Positions 52,395 to 61,105 of a stretch of 64,000 nucleotides of DNA are shown in pieces. Below the pieces are notes generated by a model. The model saw only the letters and a list, made by a program, of their open reading frames with translations, searched no databases and had not been told where the DNA came from. The number at the start of each line of letters is the position of its first letter. Position 1 is the first letter of the stretch. This stretch comes from Nostoc parmelioides FACHB-3921 (lineage in GTDB: Bacteria > Cyanobacteriota > Cyanobacteriia > Cyanobacteriales > Nostocaceae), in contig NZ_JACJQL010000004.1 in assembly GCF_014696625.1 (NCBI RefSeq), forward strand, positions 1 through 64,000, given 5' to 3'. The translations under genes were made by a program, and so were the position numbers.

Positions 52395-52864
52395 GAGACT
52401 TTTTGAACTTGAACAGATATCATGCAAATCAAAGCATAAATATACACAAATAAACAAATATTATTAACGCTGATAATTGGTAATAAGTGATGGTATAAAA
52501 TAGTTATCTCTTAGCTTTTGATTCATTATCAGTCATCTTGCAAGTGTCTTTCTCCTAAGCCTGACTTAACCCTAAAACGAAACCAGGTAGCAATAATTTA
52601 CTGGAAATTAATTAGGATTATATAATATTTTTTGATACCAAAAATACAAATTTTTAAAATCTCTTTGAAATCCCTAATAATAAGAACAAACTCAATATAT
52701 TTATATTTGTGTTTTTAATTACTACATTGGTTATTTTTTTAAATATAAAATGTTGGTCTTAGCTGTTCGTAACAACGGGCCAATATATTTTTAATGGTTT
52801 TGTAGCTAAAGTTTCAAAATTCGCCTAATCTTCCTAACTTTTTTCATCGTCTTAGGTATTTATT
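52395..52864. other. AT-rich divergent intergenic region
   Basis: A 470-base spacer between the cobJ fusion (minus) and the 2TM protein (plus). It is strongly AT-rich around 52620-52760 and shows no ORF with a ribosome site, no hairpin terminator and no repeat family found elsewhere in the window. Confidence 0.55.
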
Positions 52865-53281
52865 ATGACTTACAATTCAGAACAAATGCAACAGATTCTC
52901 CAAAAAGCTTTTGCCCGTCAGCAACAGGGAGAAATTTCACGCCAGCAAATTATAGAAATTGCATCAGAGCTAGGAGTTTCATCCGCATCTTTGCAAGCGG
53001 CTGAACAAGAATGGTTGACTCAAGAAATAGGAGATAAAAAGCGGCAGAGATTTCACGCCCAACAAAGAGAGGAATTTAAAACACACCTGATTACTTTTAT
53101 TGGTGTCAACGGATTTTTAATTGTGTTGAATCTGTTAACAAGCCCTGGCTATTTTTGGGCGATTTTTCCCCTATTAGGCTGGGGATTAGGTTTGTTCTTC
53201 TCTGGGATGAAGGCTTATAAAACTAGCGGAGAATCCTACGAACATGATTTTCAGGAATGGTCTAAAAAATTACCAAAATAA
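52865..53281 (+). CDS. 2TM-domain protein with an N-terminal helical module
   Basis: A 138-residue membrane protein. The N-terminal part (AFARQQQGEISRQQIIEIAS, then ELGVSSASLQAAEQEW) is a short regulatory-like helical module with a helix-turn-helix-like look. It is followed by a basic amphipathic stretch and a two-helix membrane unit (TFIGVNGFLIVLNLLTSPGY, then IFPLLGWGLGLFFSGMKAY) of the 2TM domain type. Function is unknown. The ORF is flanked by its own good terminator at 53285. Confidence 0.8.
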   Translation: MTYNSEQMQQILQKAFARQQQGEISRQQIIEIASELGVSSASLQAAEQEWLTQEIGDKKRQRFHAQQREEFKTHLITFIGVNGFLIVLNLLTSPGYFWAIFPLLGWGLGLFFSGMKAYKTSGESYEHDFQEWSKKLPK

Positions 53282-53284
53282 ATA

Positions 53285-53316
53285 AAAACTTCATCCCTTT
53301 ATGGATGGAGTTTTGT
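53285..53316 (+). terminator. Intrinsic terminator of the 2TM gene
   Basis: AAAACTTCATCC (53285-53296) pairs with GGATGGAGTTTT (53303-53314) with one G-U pair and a 6-base loop, ending in a T-tract. It starts four bases after the gene ends. Confidence 0.8.
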
Positions 53317-53446
53317 TAGTAGTCAGTAATCAATAGTAAGTGGTAAAGACACCTAAAAACCACCCACTAGGGGATGGGATATTAAACCAAATCCAAACAA
53401 TTGACAACTGACAACTAACAACTGACACACGCAGTGCAATAAAATT

Positions 53447-53474
53447 TTAGGGGTAGTTTGGCAACCACCCCTAA
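53447..53474 (-). terminator. Intrinsic terminator downstream of ndhD
   Basis: TTAGGGGT-A-GTT and AAC-C-ACCCCTAA form a stem with one internal mismatch around a 4-base loop; on the minus strand it is followed by an A/T-rich AATTTTATT stretch. It lies 50 bases past the ndhD stop. Confidence 0.7.
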
Positions 53475-53524
53475 TTTTCGGCATATTTAGGATTTACTTT
53501 CAGCACCGTTGCTGAGAGATATAT

Positions 53525-55138
53525 TTACTTAGAGATATTAACTAGACTTTCAACTTCAGCATTAGCCAGTGTTGGTGCAGTGAAAATTTGGGAGTACAGA
53601 CTTGATGGCTGTTGTCCTGCAACTACTGGTAACACTTGACGGGCGTGGGCTGCTATTTCTACAGTCTTCACATCATAGGTTTGGGTAATCAATTTGGGAT
53701 ACAAACCAATACCGATGATGGGAAGTAATAAAGAAGCGGTGATGAACAGTTCACGAGGTTTAACATCCGGGATGAAAGCATCGAGGTGTAACTCTTCGCT
53801 TTGTTTGCCGTAGAAGACTTGGCGTAATAAAGACAGTAAGTAAATTGGAGTCAGAATCACACCCACTGCTGACAGTAGGACAACTACAACTTTGAAGCTG
53901 GAACTATAGACATCGCTGGTAGCGATACCGATGAATACCATCAACTCACCTACAAAGCCACTCATTCCAGGTAATGCTAGAGAAGCCATTGCACCGGCTG
54001 TATAGAGAGCGAAGGTTTTGGGCATCACTTTACCAATACCGCCCATTTTGTCCATCAATAAGGTGTGGGTACGTTCGTAAGTCACACCAGTTAAGAAGAA
54101 CAAGCTAGCCGCAACCAAACCGTGGGAAACCATCTGTAACACTGCTCCACTCACACCAATTTCTGTGTAGGAAGCTAGACCGATTAACACAAAACCCATG
54201 TGGGCGATGGAAGAGTAAGCTAGGCGGCGTTTCAGGTTGGTTTGAGCAAAGGCACAGCAAGCACCGTAAACAATGTTAACTACACCCAAGATTGCTAAGA
54301 CTGGCGCAAAGTAAACATGAGCATCAGGTAACATTTCGATGTTCAAGCGGATGAGGGCATAACCACCCATTTTCAACAACACACCAGCCAGAATCATGGA
54401 ACCAGGGGCAGATGCTTCACCATGAGCATCAGGTAGCCATGTGTGCAGTGGGAATATTGGCAGTTTGACACCGAAGGCAATCAAGAATCCTGCATAAGCT
54501 AATAATTCAATCGCTTTGGGATATTCTTTCATTCCCAGGGCTGCGATATCAAAGGTGACTGTATCTCCAGAGAATGCGAGTGCAAATCCAGCTACAAGAA
54601 TAAATATAGAAGCAGCAGCAGTATAAAGGATGAACTTGGTCGCTGCATAACGGCGTTTGGGGCCTCCCCAGATGGAAATCAGCAAGTAAACAGGAACTAG
54701 CTCGATTTCCCACATTAAGAAGAATAACAGCAAGTCTTGGGCAACAAACACACCCAACTGGGCGCTGTACATCACCAGCATTAACCCATAAAATAATCGC
54801 GGCTTGTTGGTTACTTTCCAAGCCGCGAAGATTGCGAGTGTGTTAATTAAGCCTGTTAACAACAGTAAGGGCATTGATAAGCCGTCAACTGCTACAGACC
54901 AATTCAAACCTATTTGAGGAAGCCAAGGGTATTTTTCTACAAATTGGTATGTCGAACTTTGGAAGTCGTAATAATGCCAGAAGGCGGCAATCATTAAGGC
55001 AAAGTCTGCAAAGGCTACACCCAATCCATACCAACGAACCGTTTTTCCTTCTTTGTCTGGAATTATGGGGATGGCTAGGGCTGCCACCAAGGGTAAGGCA
55101 ATTATGGCTGTTAGCCAGGGAAACTCAATGAGATTCAT
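53525..55138 (-). CDS. ndhD: NAD(P)H-quinone oxidoreductase subunit 4 (NdhD)
   Basis: A membrane antiporter-like subunit of photosynthetic complex I (NDH-1), carrying electrons from ferredoxin to plastoquinone with proton pumping; particular NdhD forms specialise for respiration or CO2 uptake. It has about 14 helices over about 537 residues from ATG 55138 (the TTG at 55150 is less likely). Conserved motifs seen are [20 protein letters not shown] with the key Glu, [20 protein letters not shown] with Lys and His, and [15 protein letters not shown]. It is not next to ndhF here, so it is a stand-alone paralogue; I cannot tell which NdhD class by eye. Confidence 0.95.
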   Translation of the reverse strand: MNLIEFPWLTAIIALPLVAALAIPIIPDKEGKTVRWYGLGVAFADFALMIAAFWHYYDFQSSTYQFVEKYPWLPQIGLNWSVAVDGLSMPLLLLTGLINTLAIFAAWKVTNKPRLFYGLMLVMYSAQLGVFVAQDLLLFFLMWEIELVPVYLLISIWGGPKRRYAATKFILYTAAASIFILVAGFALAFSGDTVTFDIAALGMKEYPKAIELLAYAGFLIAFGVKLPIFPLHTWLPDAHGEASAPGSMILAGVLLKMGGYALIRLNIEMLPDAHVYFAPVLAILGVVNIVYGACCAFAQTNLKRRLAYSSIAHMGFVLIGLASYTEIGVSGAVLQMVSHGLVAASLFFLTGVTYERTHTLLMDKMGGIGKVMPKTFALYTAGAMASLALPGMSGFVGELMVFIGIATSDVYSSSFKVVVVLLSAVGVILTPIYLLSLLRQVFYGKQSEELHLDAFIPDVKPRELFITASLLLPIIGIGLYPKLITQTYDVKTVEIAAHARQVLPVVAGQQPSSLYSQIFTAPTLANAEVESLVNISK

Positions 55139-55150
55139 CACTTCTGACAA

Positions 55151-55350
55151 TCGTTTTTTCTTTTCGCTTTTAATTACATTATATTAAGGAATTGTTACTT
55201 TTGTAAACTTTATTTATCTCTGAAAAATTAAATTTTGGTTATAGATAGGAATTTATACTCAATAATCTTGCAATTCTCGTGATAAGCAGGAATAAATACT
55301 CATGCAAATTGCCTGCTTGCCCATTCTAGGCATAAAGTTTTGTAACGTCA
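55151..55350. other. Spacer upstream of ndhD
   Basis: No gene is seen. Contains ATATTATATTAAGG-like AT-rich sequence near 55175, likely part of the ndhD promoter, and ends at the terminator of the coiled-coil gene. Confidence 0.45.
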
Positions 55351-55378
55351 ATAAAAAACGGTGGCTCTAACCACCGTT
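55351..55378 (-). terminator. Intrinsic terminator of the thrB / coiled-coil operon
   Basis: On the minus strand an AACGGTGG / CCACCGTT 8-base stem with 6-base loop (55357-55378) is followed by six T residues. It lies 29 bases past the stop of the gene at 55407. Confidence 0.85.
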
Positions 55379-55406
55379 ACAAATCTTTATGTTGCCTCTA
55401 TTTTGG

Positions 55407-55946
55407 CTAAACAATGCGATTGACAATTGTCCAAACTGCCCCATCTGAACGGACATAGGGAACTGAGATGGTTTTGAACCCGGTAATAAAGGGTTTGTAA
55501 TAAACCTGCCAATATAAAGGACTGAGTTGATCAGCGCAGGCTTTGAGCAAACGGATTTCTGCTGCCAGTTCTTGGGCTATTTCATTGATTCGTTCCGCAT
55601 GGACTTGAGCCACTTCTTTGGCTGCTTCTAATTGTTGCTCTTGGTTAATTTGTTGCTGTCTCCTTGGCAACCGCGCTAATTCAGCTTTTTTGTGTTGTAG
55701 TTGTGTGTCTAAAGCGGCGATCGCATCTTCTATGCCTTTGATTTCCGCAAATAGTTGGGCATTTTCCCTAGCTTGGCGACGATAAGCTTCCACAATGGCG
55801 AAAGGCGAATCATCCTCATGAGTCATTACATCATTATTAATAGTGAGTGCAGCACGTTCTTGCTCAAGCACCTGAATTTGCGACTGGAGTGCTGTCATCT
55901 CCGACTGAATTTGCTTTAAAGGCAAGCTGGGATTAAGTTCTTTCAT
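55407..55946 (-). CDS. Coiled-coil hypothetical protein
   Basis: 179 residues starting MKELNPSLPLKQIQSEMTAL; a longer frame to 55991 would overlap thrB and is rejected. The central 15-140 region is a long coiled coil with high Gln, Glu and Ala, followed by a C-terminal globular stretch ending DGAVWTIVNRIV. No signal peptide or membrane segment. It lies 16 bases downstream of thrB on the same strand and probably shares its mRNA and the terminator at 55351. Function is unknown. Confidence 0.75.
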   Translation of the reverse strand: MKELNPSLPLKQIQSEMTALQSQIQVLEQERAALTINNDVMTHEDDSPFAIVEAYRRQARENAQLFAEIKGIEDAIAALDTQLQHKKAELARLPRRQQQINQEQQLEAAKEVAQVHAERINEIAQELAAEIRLLKACADQLSPLYWQVYYKPFITGFKTISVPYVRSDGAVWTIVNRIV

Positions 55947-55962
55947 ATTGAATTTTGAATTG

Positions 55963-56871
55963 TTAAGTTGCGCCATGAGTATCGAGAGCAAGCGATCGCA
56001 CTACAGCCTTAATTCCTGCTTCTTGCCAAGCTGTGGACATTGCCGCCGCAACAGCTGCCGCATGAGATACATCCGCTAAAGCCAACAGTGTCGGCCCCGC
56101 GCCACTAATCACCATACCGTAAGCACCAGCAGCCACAGCCGCAGTATTCACAGCATCGTAACCAGGAATTAAAGCTTGGCGATAGGGCTGATGTAACTTA
56201 TCTTGTAAAGCTGCCCTTAACCATTCTCCCTTACCTGTTTGCAAGCCGCGCAACAATAACCCCAAATGAGCAGTATTAAAAATCGCATCTGCGCGACTAT
56301 ATTCTGTTGGTAAAACTCGCCGTGCTTCTGAGGTGGACAATTCAAAATCGGGAATTGCCAGCACTGGGACAATATCACCATGCCAGGGAACATCACAAAT
56401 TTCCCAACCCGTAGCACCAGTGGCCGCCAGACGACATCCCCCCACCAACGCGGGTACGACATTATCAGGATGTCCTTCAATGGCGATCGCTAATTCCATC
56501 ACCTGCGCCTGAGACAACGGCTCACCCGCCAATCGATTCGCCGCCACCAAACCCCCAACAATCGCCGTAGCTGAACTCCCCAAACCCCGCGCCAGTGGTA
56601 CACCCAACTCAATCTCGATTTTCACCCCTGGCGGTGTCTGATCTATATATTGATATAACTTGGCAAACGCCTGATAAAGTAAATTACTCTCATCAGTTGG
56701 TACGCGTTCAGCTTCCGCGCCTGTGGCTTGAATAATTAACTCACTCGTTTCCAGGCGGGTGAACTGGAATTGATTATATATAGTCAAGGCTGCACCGATG
56801 CAGTCAAAACCAGGCCCCAAGTTAGCAGTTGTGCCAGGAACCTTAACCGTGACAGAAGAAACAACAGACAT
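55963..56871 (-). CDS. thrB: Homoserine kinase ThrB
   Basis: Phosphorylates L-homoserine with ATP in threonine biosynthesis. The 302-residue GHMP-kinase has the N-terminal [20 protein letters not shown], the ATP-loop [20 protein letters not shown] and the C-terminal [19 protein letters not shown]. All three GHMP motifs are intact and the length is standard. The coiled-coil gene follows after 16 bases. Other threonine genes are not nearby. Confidence 0.96.
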   Translation of the reverse strand: MSVVSSVTVKVPGTTANLGPGFDCIGAALTIYNQFQFTRLETSELIIQATGAEAERVPTDESNLLYQAFAKLYQYIDQTPPGVKIEIELGVPLARGLGSSATAIVGGLVAANRLAGEPLSQAQVMELAIAIEGHPDNVVPALVGGCRLAATGATGWEICDVPWHGDIVPVLAIPDFELSTSEARRVLPTEYSRADAIFNTAHLGLLLRGLQTGKGEWLRAALQDKLHQPYRQALIPGYDAVNTAAVAAGAYGMVISGAGPTLLALADVSHAAAVAAAMSTAWQEAGIKAVVRSLALDTHGAT

Positions 56872-57142
56872 TTATAAATACTCACCTAACAGTCATTAGT
56901 CAATAGTCATTAGCTTTTGAACTATGGACTACTCACATTACCAATCAACCAGCATCCCACGTAACTGCTCAATTAGTCATTAGTTAATAGTCAATGCCAG
57001 AAAAATGGAACCGTACTGATTATTTGAGAGAAGAGTAATTGTCTGATTTTCAACAAGCTTATATTAGTAAATAAACCCAATTCATCATGAAACGATGTTA
57101 TTATATTTACATATAAAAAAATAATATATTAAAACTATAACA
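56872..57142. other. Intergenic region with a CAGTCATTAGTCAATAGTC-type repeat
   Basis: Short tandem-like units (AGTCATTAG, AGTCAATAG) at 56890-56995 and an AT-rich stretch just before 57143. No gene is seen. Confidence 0.5.
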
Positions 57143-57511
57143 ATGGAATATCTACAACGTTGGGAGCAATATGCGCCTGAAGCATACAATGCTATACGTC
57201 GTAATACTGATGATGTATCAGAAATTGCACTTCATACGGGTTGGGCAGAGTTTCGCATTAGACGAATAAAAAATCATGTATTTTATCGCCAACATCAATT
57301 AGATGATAGATTTGATTACTTTGATCCTGATCCAGATATAGCTGATGCGTGGTTTAGATTACAACAAGGTAATTATCTGGCTGAAGATTTACGCTTACTG
57401 GAACATGAATACTTTGAGTCAAGGTTTGAGGTGATTTTTAATACCGACTACAGAACGGCTCATCATGCAACTATACGCTCTGGTCGTTTATGGAGTCCAC
57501 CAGAAGGATAA
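57143..57511 (+). CDS. Possible polymorphic-toxin-type module, stand-alone
   Basis: A 122-residue soluble protein: IALHTGWAEFRIRRIKNHVF, then RQHQLDDRFDYFDPDPDIAD, followed by AEDLRLLEHEYFESRFEVIF and NTDYRTAHHATIRSGRLWSP. The E-H-E-Y-F-E-S-R and D-Y-R-T-A-H-x-A stretches remind me of C-terminal toxin modules of large secreted polymorphic toxins, with conserved His, Glu and Arg as possible active site. This is an impression without a search. It lacks any export domain and is followed 63 bases later by a small gene resembling an immunity protein. Confidence 0.55.
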   Translation: MEYLQRWEQYAPEAYNAIRRNTDDVSEIALHTGWAEFRIRRIKNHVFYRQHQLDDRFDYFDPDPDIADAWFRLQQGNYLAEDLRLLEHEYFESRFEVIFNTDYRTAHHATIRSGRLWSPPEG

Positions 57512-57574
57512 TAGAAATTAACTTAAATGAGTTACAAATAGAGTAAACAATATGTATAGACAACATTATGAGCT

Positions 57575-57814
57575 ATGGCTTTTTACGTATTGATTTTAAA
57601 AGAACAAGAGGATGAACGCGGGGTTACTTACCTCTTCGGTCCCCATGAAGATGATCTTGGGGCGCTGTGGCTAGACAAATCTAATGGAGAGGTTAAGGAA
57701 CTTCAAGAAACATCAACTCAAAATTCACAAGCACTTTTCCAAAGAGCGGCTGTAAAGGTTAGACAATACTGGAAAAAAGGAGCATTTCCAGAGAAGACTT
57801 GTTGGGCATCTTGA
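57575..57814 (+). CDS. Small immunity-like protein, 79 residues
   Basis: A 79-residue protein: MAFYVLILKEQEDERGVTYL, then LFGPHEDDLGALWLDKSNGE, then QALFQRAAVKVRQYWKKGAF and PEKTCWAS. Acidic first half and a basic end that reads FPEKTCWAS. It resembles small proteins paired with contact-dependent or polymorphic toxins. No ribosome site is obvious, so it may be translated through coupling or from a leaderless-like context. It is on the same strand as the possible toxin gene. Confidence 0.55.
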   Translation: MAFYVLILKEQEDERGVTYLFGPHEDDLGALWLDKSNGEVKELQETSTQNSQALFQRAAVKVRQYWKKGAFPEKTCWAS

Positions 57815-57927
57815 GAATAATATAATACTGACAGCCTATCTAGTACTAGCTTGTGGAATCTAACCAATGGCTCGTTTTCCATGACTTGCTGTAGGGATCG
57901 CTTCCATAATCATACCTAACATACCAA

Positions 57928-60270
57928 CTATCGACATTGTAAAGAGCGATCGCTGGGAATAACAACAAAACTATTATCATCACAATTACGCTGGACTCTT
58001 ACCATCGTAATTTTCCCATTGCGGCGATCGCTTCCCTCAAATTGAATTACTCCTGTTGCACCTGTAACGGAAAATTGAGGTTGGCTGAGTGTTTTTTTAA
58101 TGCCGAGGCGAGTAGGGTTTTGGGTGATGGCTTGACTCAAAACTAACATTGCATCATAGCTGGTTGCTGTTCGCCAAGTAATGTTAGTGTTGCGGAGGAG
58201 AGAGGATAGATCAATTTTCCAGAGGTTTTGGACTTCCTTAACGAAGGTTGAATTCATCTCGTTAAGGGGATGCCAAAAGACCGCCCAAGCTGTGTATTGG
58301 ATTTCGGGTGAGGAAAAAACTTTCTCTGATTTGAAGGAGTCAGAACTGTAGAGGCTGTCACCTGCAACAATCCAAACTTGATTGATATTCGACTGAATCA
58401 CTCGTAAAGCATTGGGAATTGCATTATACAACCCTACTCCGGCATCAGGAATCAGGACAATTGCCTTTGCACCTTGGGTTTGAGCTTGATTTAACGCTGT
58501 TATGGCATTAAAGCGATCGCTGGCTAAATTAAAAGCCGCTTGATGATCAATGACCTTCAGAGGAAGTGATTTTGTGCTTTCTCGAACAGCCTGGGAGAGA
58601 GATTCAGCATATTCACTACCTTGACTATAAAAGATAGCTACTTGATTCTGTTTTAATTCGGACAACAAGTAAGTTACCATTTTTTGGGCTGCGATGCGAT
58701 CGCTGGGGACAGTACGAAAGAAAAAAGGGTCTTTGAGATTTTGAGAAGTGCTAGTGGCAGAAATTAACACTACTCCGGCTTGGCGATAAATTGGTAAGGC
58801 ATTTTTGGTGGCTTCGCTGCTATAGTGACCCAAAACAGCCAGTAAATCACGATATTTGACTAACTGCTGGGCAATTTTACGGGCATTATTGCCAGTTCTG
58901 CTATCTTCCCGATTACTATCGTCAGCAATGATAATGCGTAAAGCTCGACCTTGTTTTAGTGCCTCAGTTTGAGCTTGCGCTACACCTCTGAGTATTTCCC
59001 AACCTATATCAGTGCGTCGTTCTAGGGGGACTGCAACGGCGATAGTATGAATCTGATTTACGGGAAATTGCTGGTGAATTTTGCTGTTATTAAGGTAAAT
59101 TAAGGTTTCTGGGTCTGATTCTTGCTGAAAAGCAGTTTCCAGAAATTTTACAGCTGCATCAAAATTTTGATGGCGATACTCTTCCATTCCTAATTGCTTT
59201 GCTGGTGGAGGCTGACTACTACCCCAAAAGCTACTAGGAGTGAGGCTTTCTTCTCCACAACTCAGATAATCATTGAGTATATTGTCACAAGTCCGAGGTA
59301 ATGTAATTTCCTGATATAAGGATTTCCCCGCGAACAGCAACAACACACCACAAGTAGCAACCAACAATAATTTTGGCCATTGGTGTGAATGCTGCTCAAT
59401 ATTTTCAATCTTTTCGAGAATTGCTTGCGCTGTTGGCGGACGGTGGTGGGGATGAGAATCTGTCATCGCCTGAAGCAAAGAGATGAATTTTTTGGGAGTT
59501 TTTGGGTCTTGAATATATTTAGACCAATTGAGTAAATCTTGAGTGCGATCGCCTGTTGGGTCAATACCTGTGAGTAAATAGATCACAGTCCGACCCAGTG
59601 CATAAAAATCTGACTGCACAACGGCATGACCATCACGTTGTTCGGGTGCAGTATAACCAAGGGAATTAATTATAGTGACAGGCTCACGGTTGATTATGGT
59701 TTGTGTCACTTTACGTGCCGCACCAAAATCAATTAATACCAGTTTCCCATCAGGACAAACCATAATATTCCCTGGCTTGATATCCCGATGGAAAAACTTT
59801 TCCTCGTGTACGAATTGGAGAATCTGCGTTAGTTGTTTGAGCCAATCTAATGCTGTTTTATAGGATGTCACATATTGATGGTGAGATAACCAAGTCTGTA
59901 AATCTTCACCAGGAATTTTCTCCATCACAAAGCACCATAATTGACGACCTGTGTTTAAAACCAGGGGAAATAGTGCTTCACTAATAGGTAAACCAGGATG
60001 CCGCAAAGTCTGCAATATCGATGCTTCTTGCTGAAAAAGTCGTTCTAGTTGCGGCGTTACCTCTTTCAGCGACTTGAGAACTTTAGGTTGATCTCGGTTA
60101 ACTAAATCTTCAATTTCAAATACTTCTGTATAGCTACGTCTATCAGTTTGCAACAGATGCCTGAGTCGGTAGCGATTTTGAAGTATGAGTGGCGTTCCAC
60201 AGTTTTGACATACTGCACTAGTATCAGAATTTTCTCGCTGCGAACAATCGGGATTGATGCAGTACGCCAT
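57928..60270 (-). CDS. Ser/Thr protein kinase fused to a LivK-type periplasmic-binding domain
   Basis: About 780 residues from ATG 60270 (the 16-residue upstream extension is rejected). A zinc-ribbon-like N-terminus (CINPDCSQREN, then CQNCGTPL) precedes a Hanks kinase domain. The catalytic loop HRDIKPGNIMV and DFG LIDFGAARKV are intact, but the glycine loop reads TDRRSYTEVF without the GXGXXG. A transmembrane helix (LLLVATCGVLLLFA, about 318-335) follows, then a Cys-rich linker and a large C-terminal domain of the type I solute-binding fold used for branched-chain amino acids (LGHYSSEATKNALPIYRQAG, then IVLIPDAGVGLYNAIPNALR). It should sense an extracytoplasmic ligand and signal to the kinase. 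Confidence 0.9.
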   Translation of the reverse strand: MAYCINPDCSQRENSDTSAVCQNCGTPLILQNRYRLRHLLQTDRRSYTEVFEIEDLVNRDQPKVLKSLKEVTPQLERLFQQEASILQTLRHPGLPISEALFPLVLNTGRQLWCFVMEKIPGEDLQTWLSHHQYVTSYKTALDWLKQLTQILQFVHEEKFFHRDIKPGNIMVCPDGKLVLIDFGAARKVTQTIINREPVTIINSLGYTAPEQRDGHAVVQSDFYALGRTVIYLLTGIDPTGDRTQDLLNWSKYIQDPKTPKKFISLLQAMTDSHPHHRPPTAQAILEKIENIEQHSHQWPKLLLVATCGVLLLFAGKSLYQEITLPRTCDNILNDYLSCGEESLTPSSFWGSSQPPPAKQLGMEEYRHQNFDAAVKFLETAFQQESDPETLIYLNNSKIHQQFPVNQIHTIAVAVPLERRTDIGWEILRGVAQAQTEALKQGRALRIIIADDSNREDSRTGNNARKIAQQLVKYRDLLAVLGHYSSEATKNALPIYRQAGVVLISATSTSQNLKDPFFFRTVPSDRIAAQKMVTYLLSELKQNQVAIFYSQGSEYAESLSQAVRESTKSLPLKVIDHQAAFNLASDRFNAITALNQAQTQGAKAIVLIPDAGVGLYNAIPNALRVIQSNINQVWIVAGDSLYSSDSFKSEKVFSSPEIQYTAWAVFWHPLNEMNSTFVKEVQNLWKIDLSSLLRNTNITWRTATSYDAMLVLSQAITQNPTRLGIKKTLSQPQFSVTGATGVIQFEGSDRRNGKITMVRVQRNCDDNSFVVIPSDRSLQCR

Positions 60271-60556
60271 AAAGTAAAGACAAAAAGCCAACAAACAATA
60301 TACGTATTCTAAAACCACAACCTGTTAAAAAAGCCTTTTCCATTACTTTAGGACTTATGCACGCAGATTTTCTATTGAGACTGGGTGTGAGGGTGTCAGG
60401 GTTTCAAACATTTATACCCCTATACCCCCACACCCTTATACCCCTAATTTGTCAAGCTCAATTTTATATCAGTTACGCGGTGAGCCAAAACTTGACTAGT
60501 ATACAGCAATTAATTCAACGATATTACTAACATACACAAGCACGATCGAGAAAACC
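60271..60556. other. Intergenic region with R3 copy 2
   Basis: Contains R3 copy 2 (60351-60446), including a CCCCTATACCCCCACACCC tail. No gene is seen. Confidence 0.55.
60351..60446 (+). repeat. Dispersed repeat R3, copy 2
   Basis: GGACTTATGCACGCAGATTT, then TCTATTGAGACTGGGTG and a tandem CCCCTATAC tail; matches 3755-3850 in order and orientation. Confidence 0.75.
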
Positions 60557-61063
60557 ATGAAGCGTTTACTCTCAACTACTGCTGCTACTGTTACGTTAGT
60601 GTTTTCGTTGTCCACCCAAGCGATGTCTGCGGTGGCACAGAGGCATCCTCAGACTCCAATTTTCCCTATTACAGCCTCAAATAGACAATCATCATTACAG
60701 TTCAAAATTAATTCTAACAATCCTGAAGCCCATGCTCAGATGCGATCGGGAGACGAAAAAGGGGCGATCGCTTCCATTCGTTTTACTTTTTACTCTGAGG
60801 AGGAATTACACTTCAATCTAGGTATTCTCAGCTTGTTGTCGGGAGACATGAAAGGGGCAATTGAGAATTTTAACCAAGCCATACGTATGAATCCTAACTA
60901 TGCTTTAGCCTACAAAAGCAGAGGTTTTGCTAAGGTGCAACTGGGAGACGAAAAAGAGGCAATTGAAGATTTACAGAGAGCTGCTGATATCTTTCAAGAA
61001 CAAGAAGAAACAGCCGAATACCTAGAGGTCATCAACATAATTAAGCAGATTAATGACAAGTGA
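60557..61063 (+). CDS. Exported TPR-repeat protein, short
   Basis: A 168-residue protein: a signal peptide (ATVTLVFSLSTQAMSAVA, about 1-28), a Ser/Gln-rich spacer and about two TPRs at 80-150 (GDMKGAIENFNQAIRMNPNY, then GDEKEAIEDLQRAADIFQEQ). A related GDEKGAIASI half-unit occurs before them. It is probably periplasmic and mediates protein contacts. The next gene (DAACS symporter) starts 43 bases downstream on the same strand, so an operon is possible. Confidence 0.82.
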   Translation: MKRLLSTTAATVTLVFSLSTQAMSAVAQRHPQTPIFPITASNRQSSLQFKINSNNPEAHAQMRSGDEKGAIASIRFTFYSEEELHFNLGILSLLSGDMKGAIENFNQAIRMNPNYALAYKSRGFAKVQLGDEKEAIEDLQRAADIFQEQEETAEYLEVINIIKQINDK

Positions 61064-61105
61064 GGGTAATCCGCTATTTATCCATAAGTAATAACACTGG
61101 AAATT

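Noticed and set aside
52395..52864. Cobalamin riboswitch upstream of the CbiG-CobJ gene
   Set aside because: I searched by eye for the B12-box core and stems and saw none.
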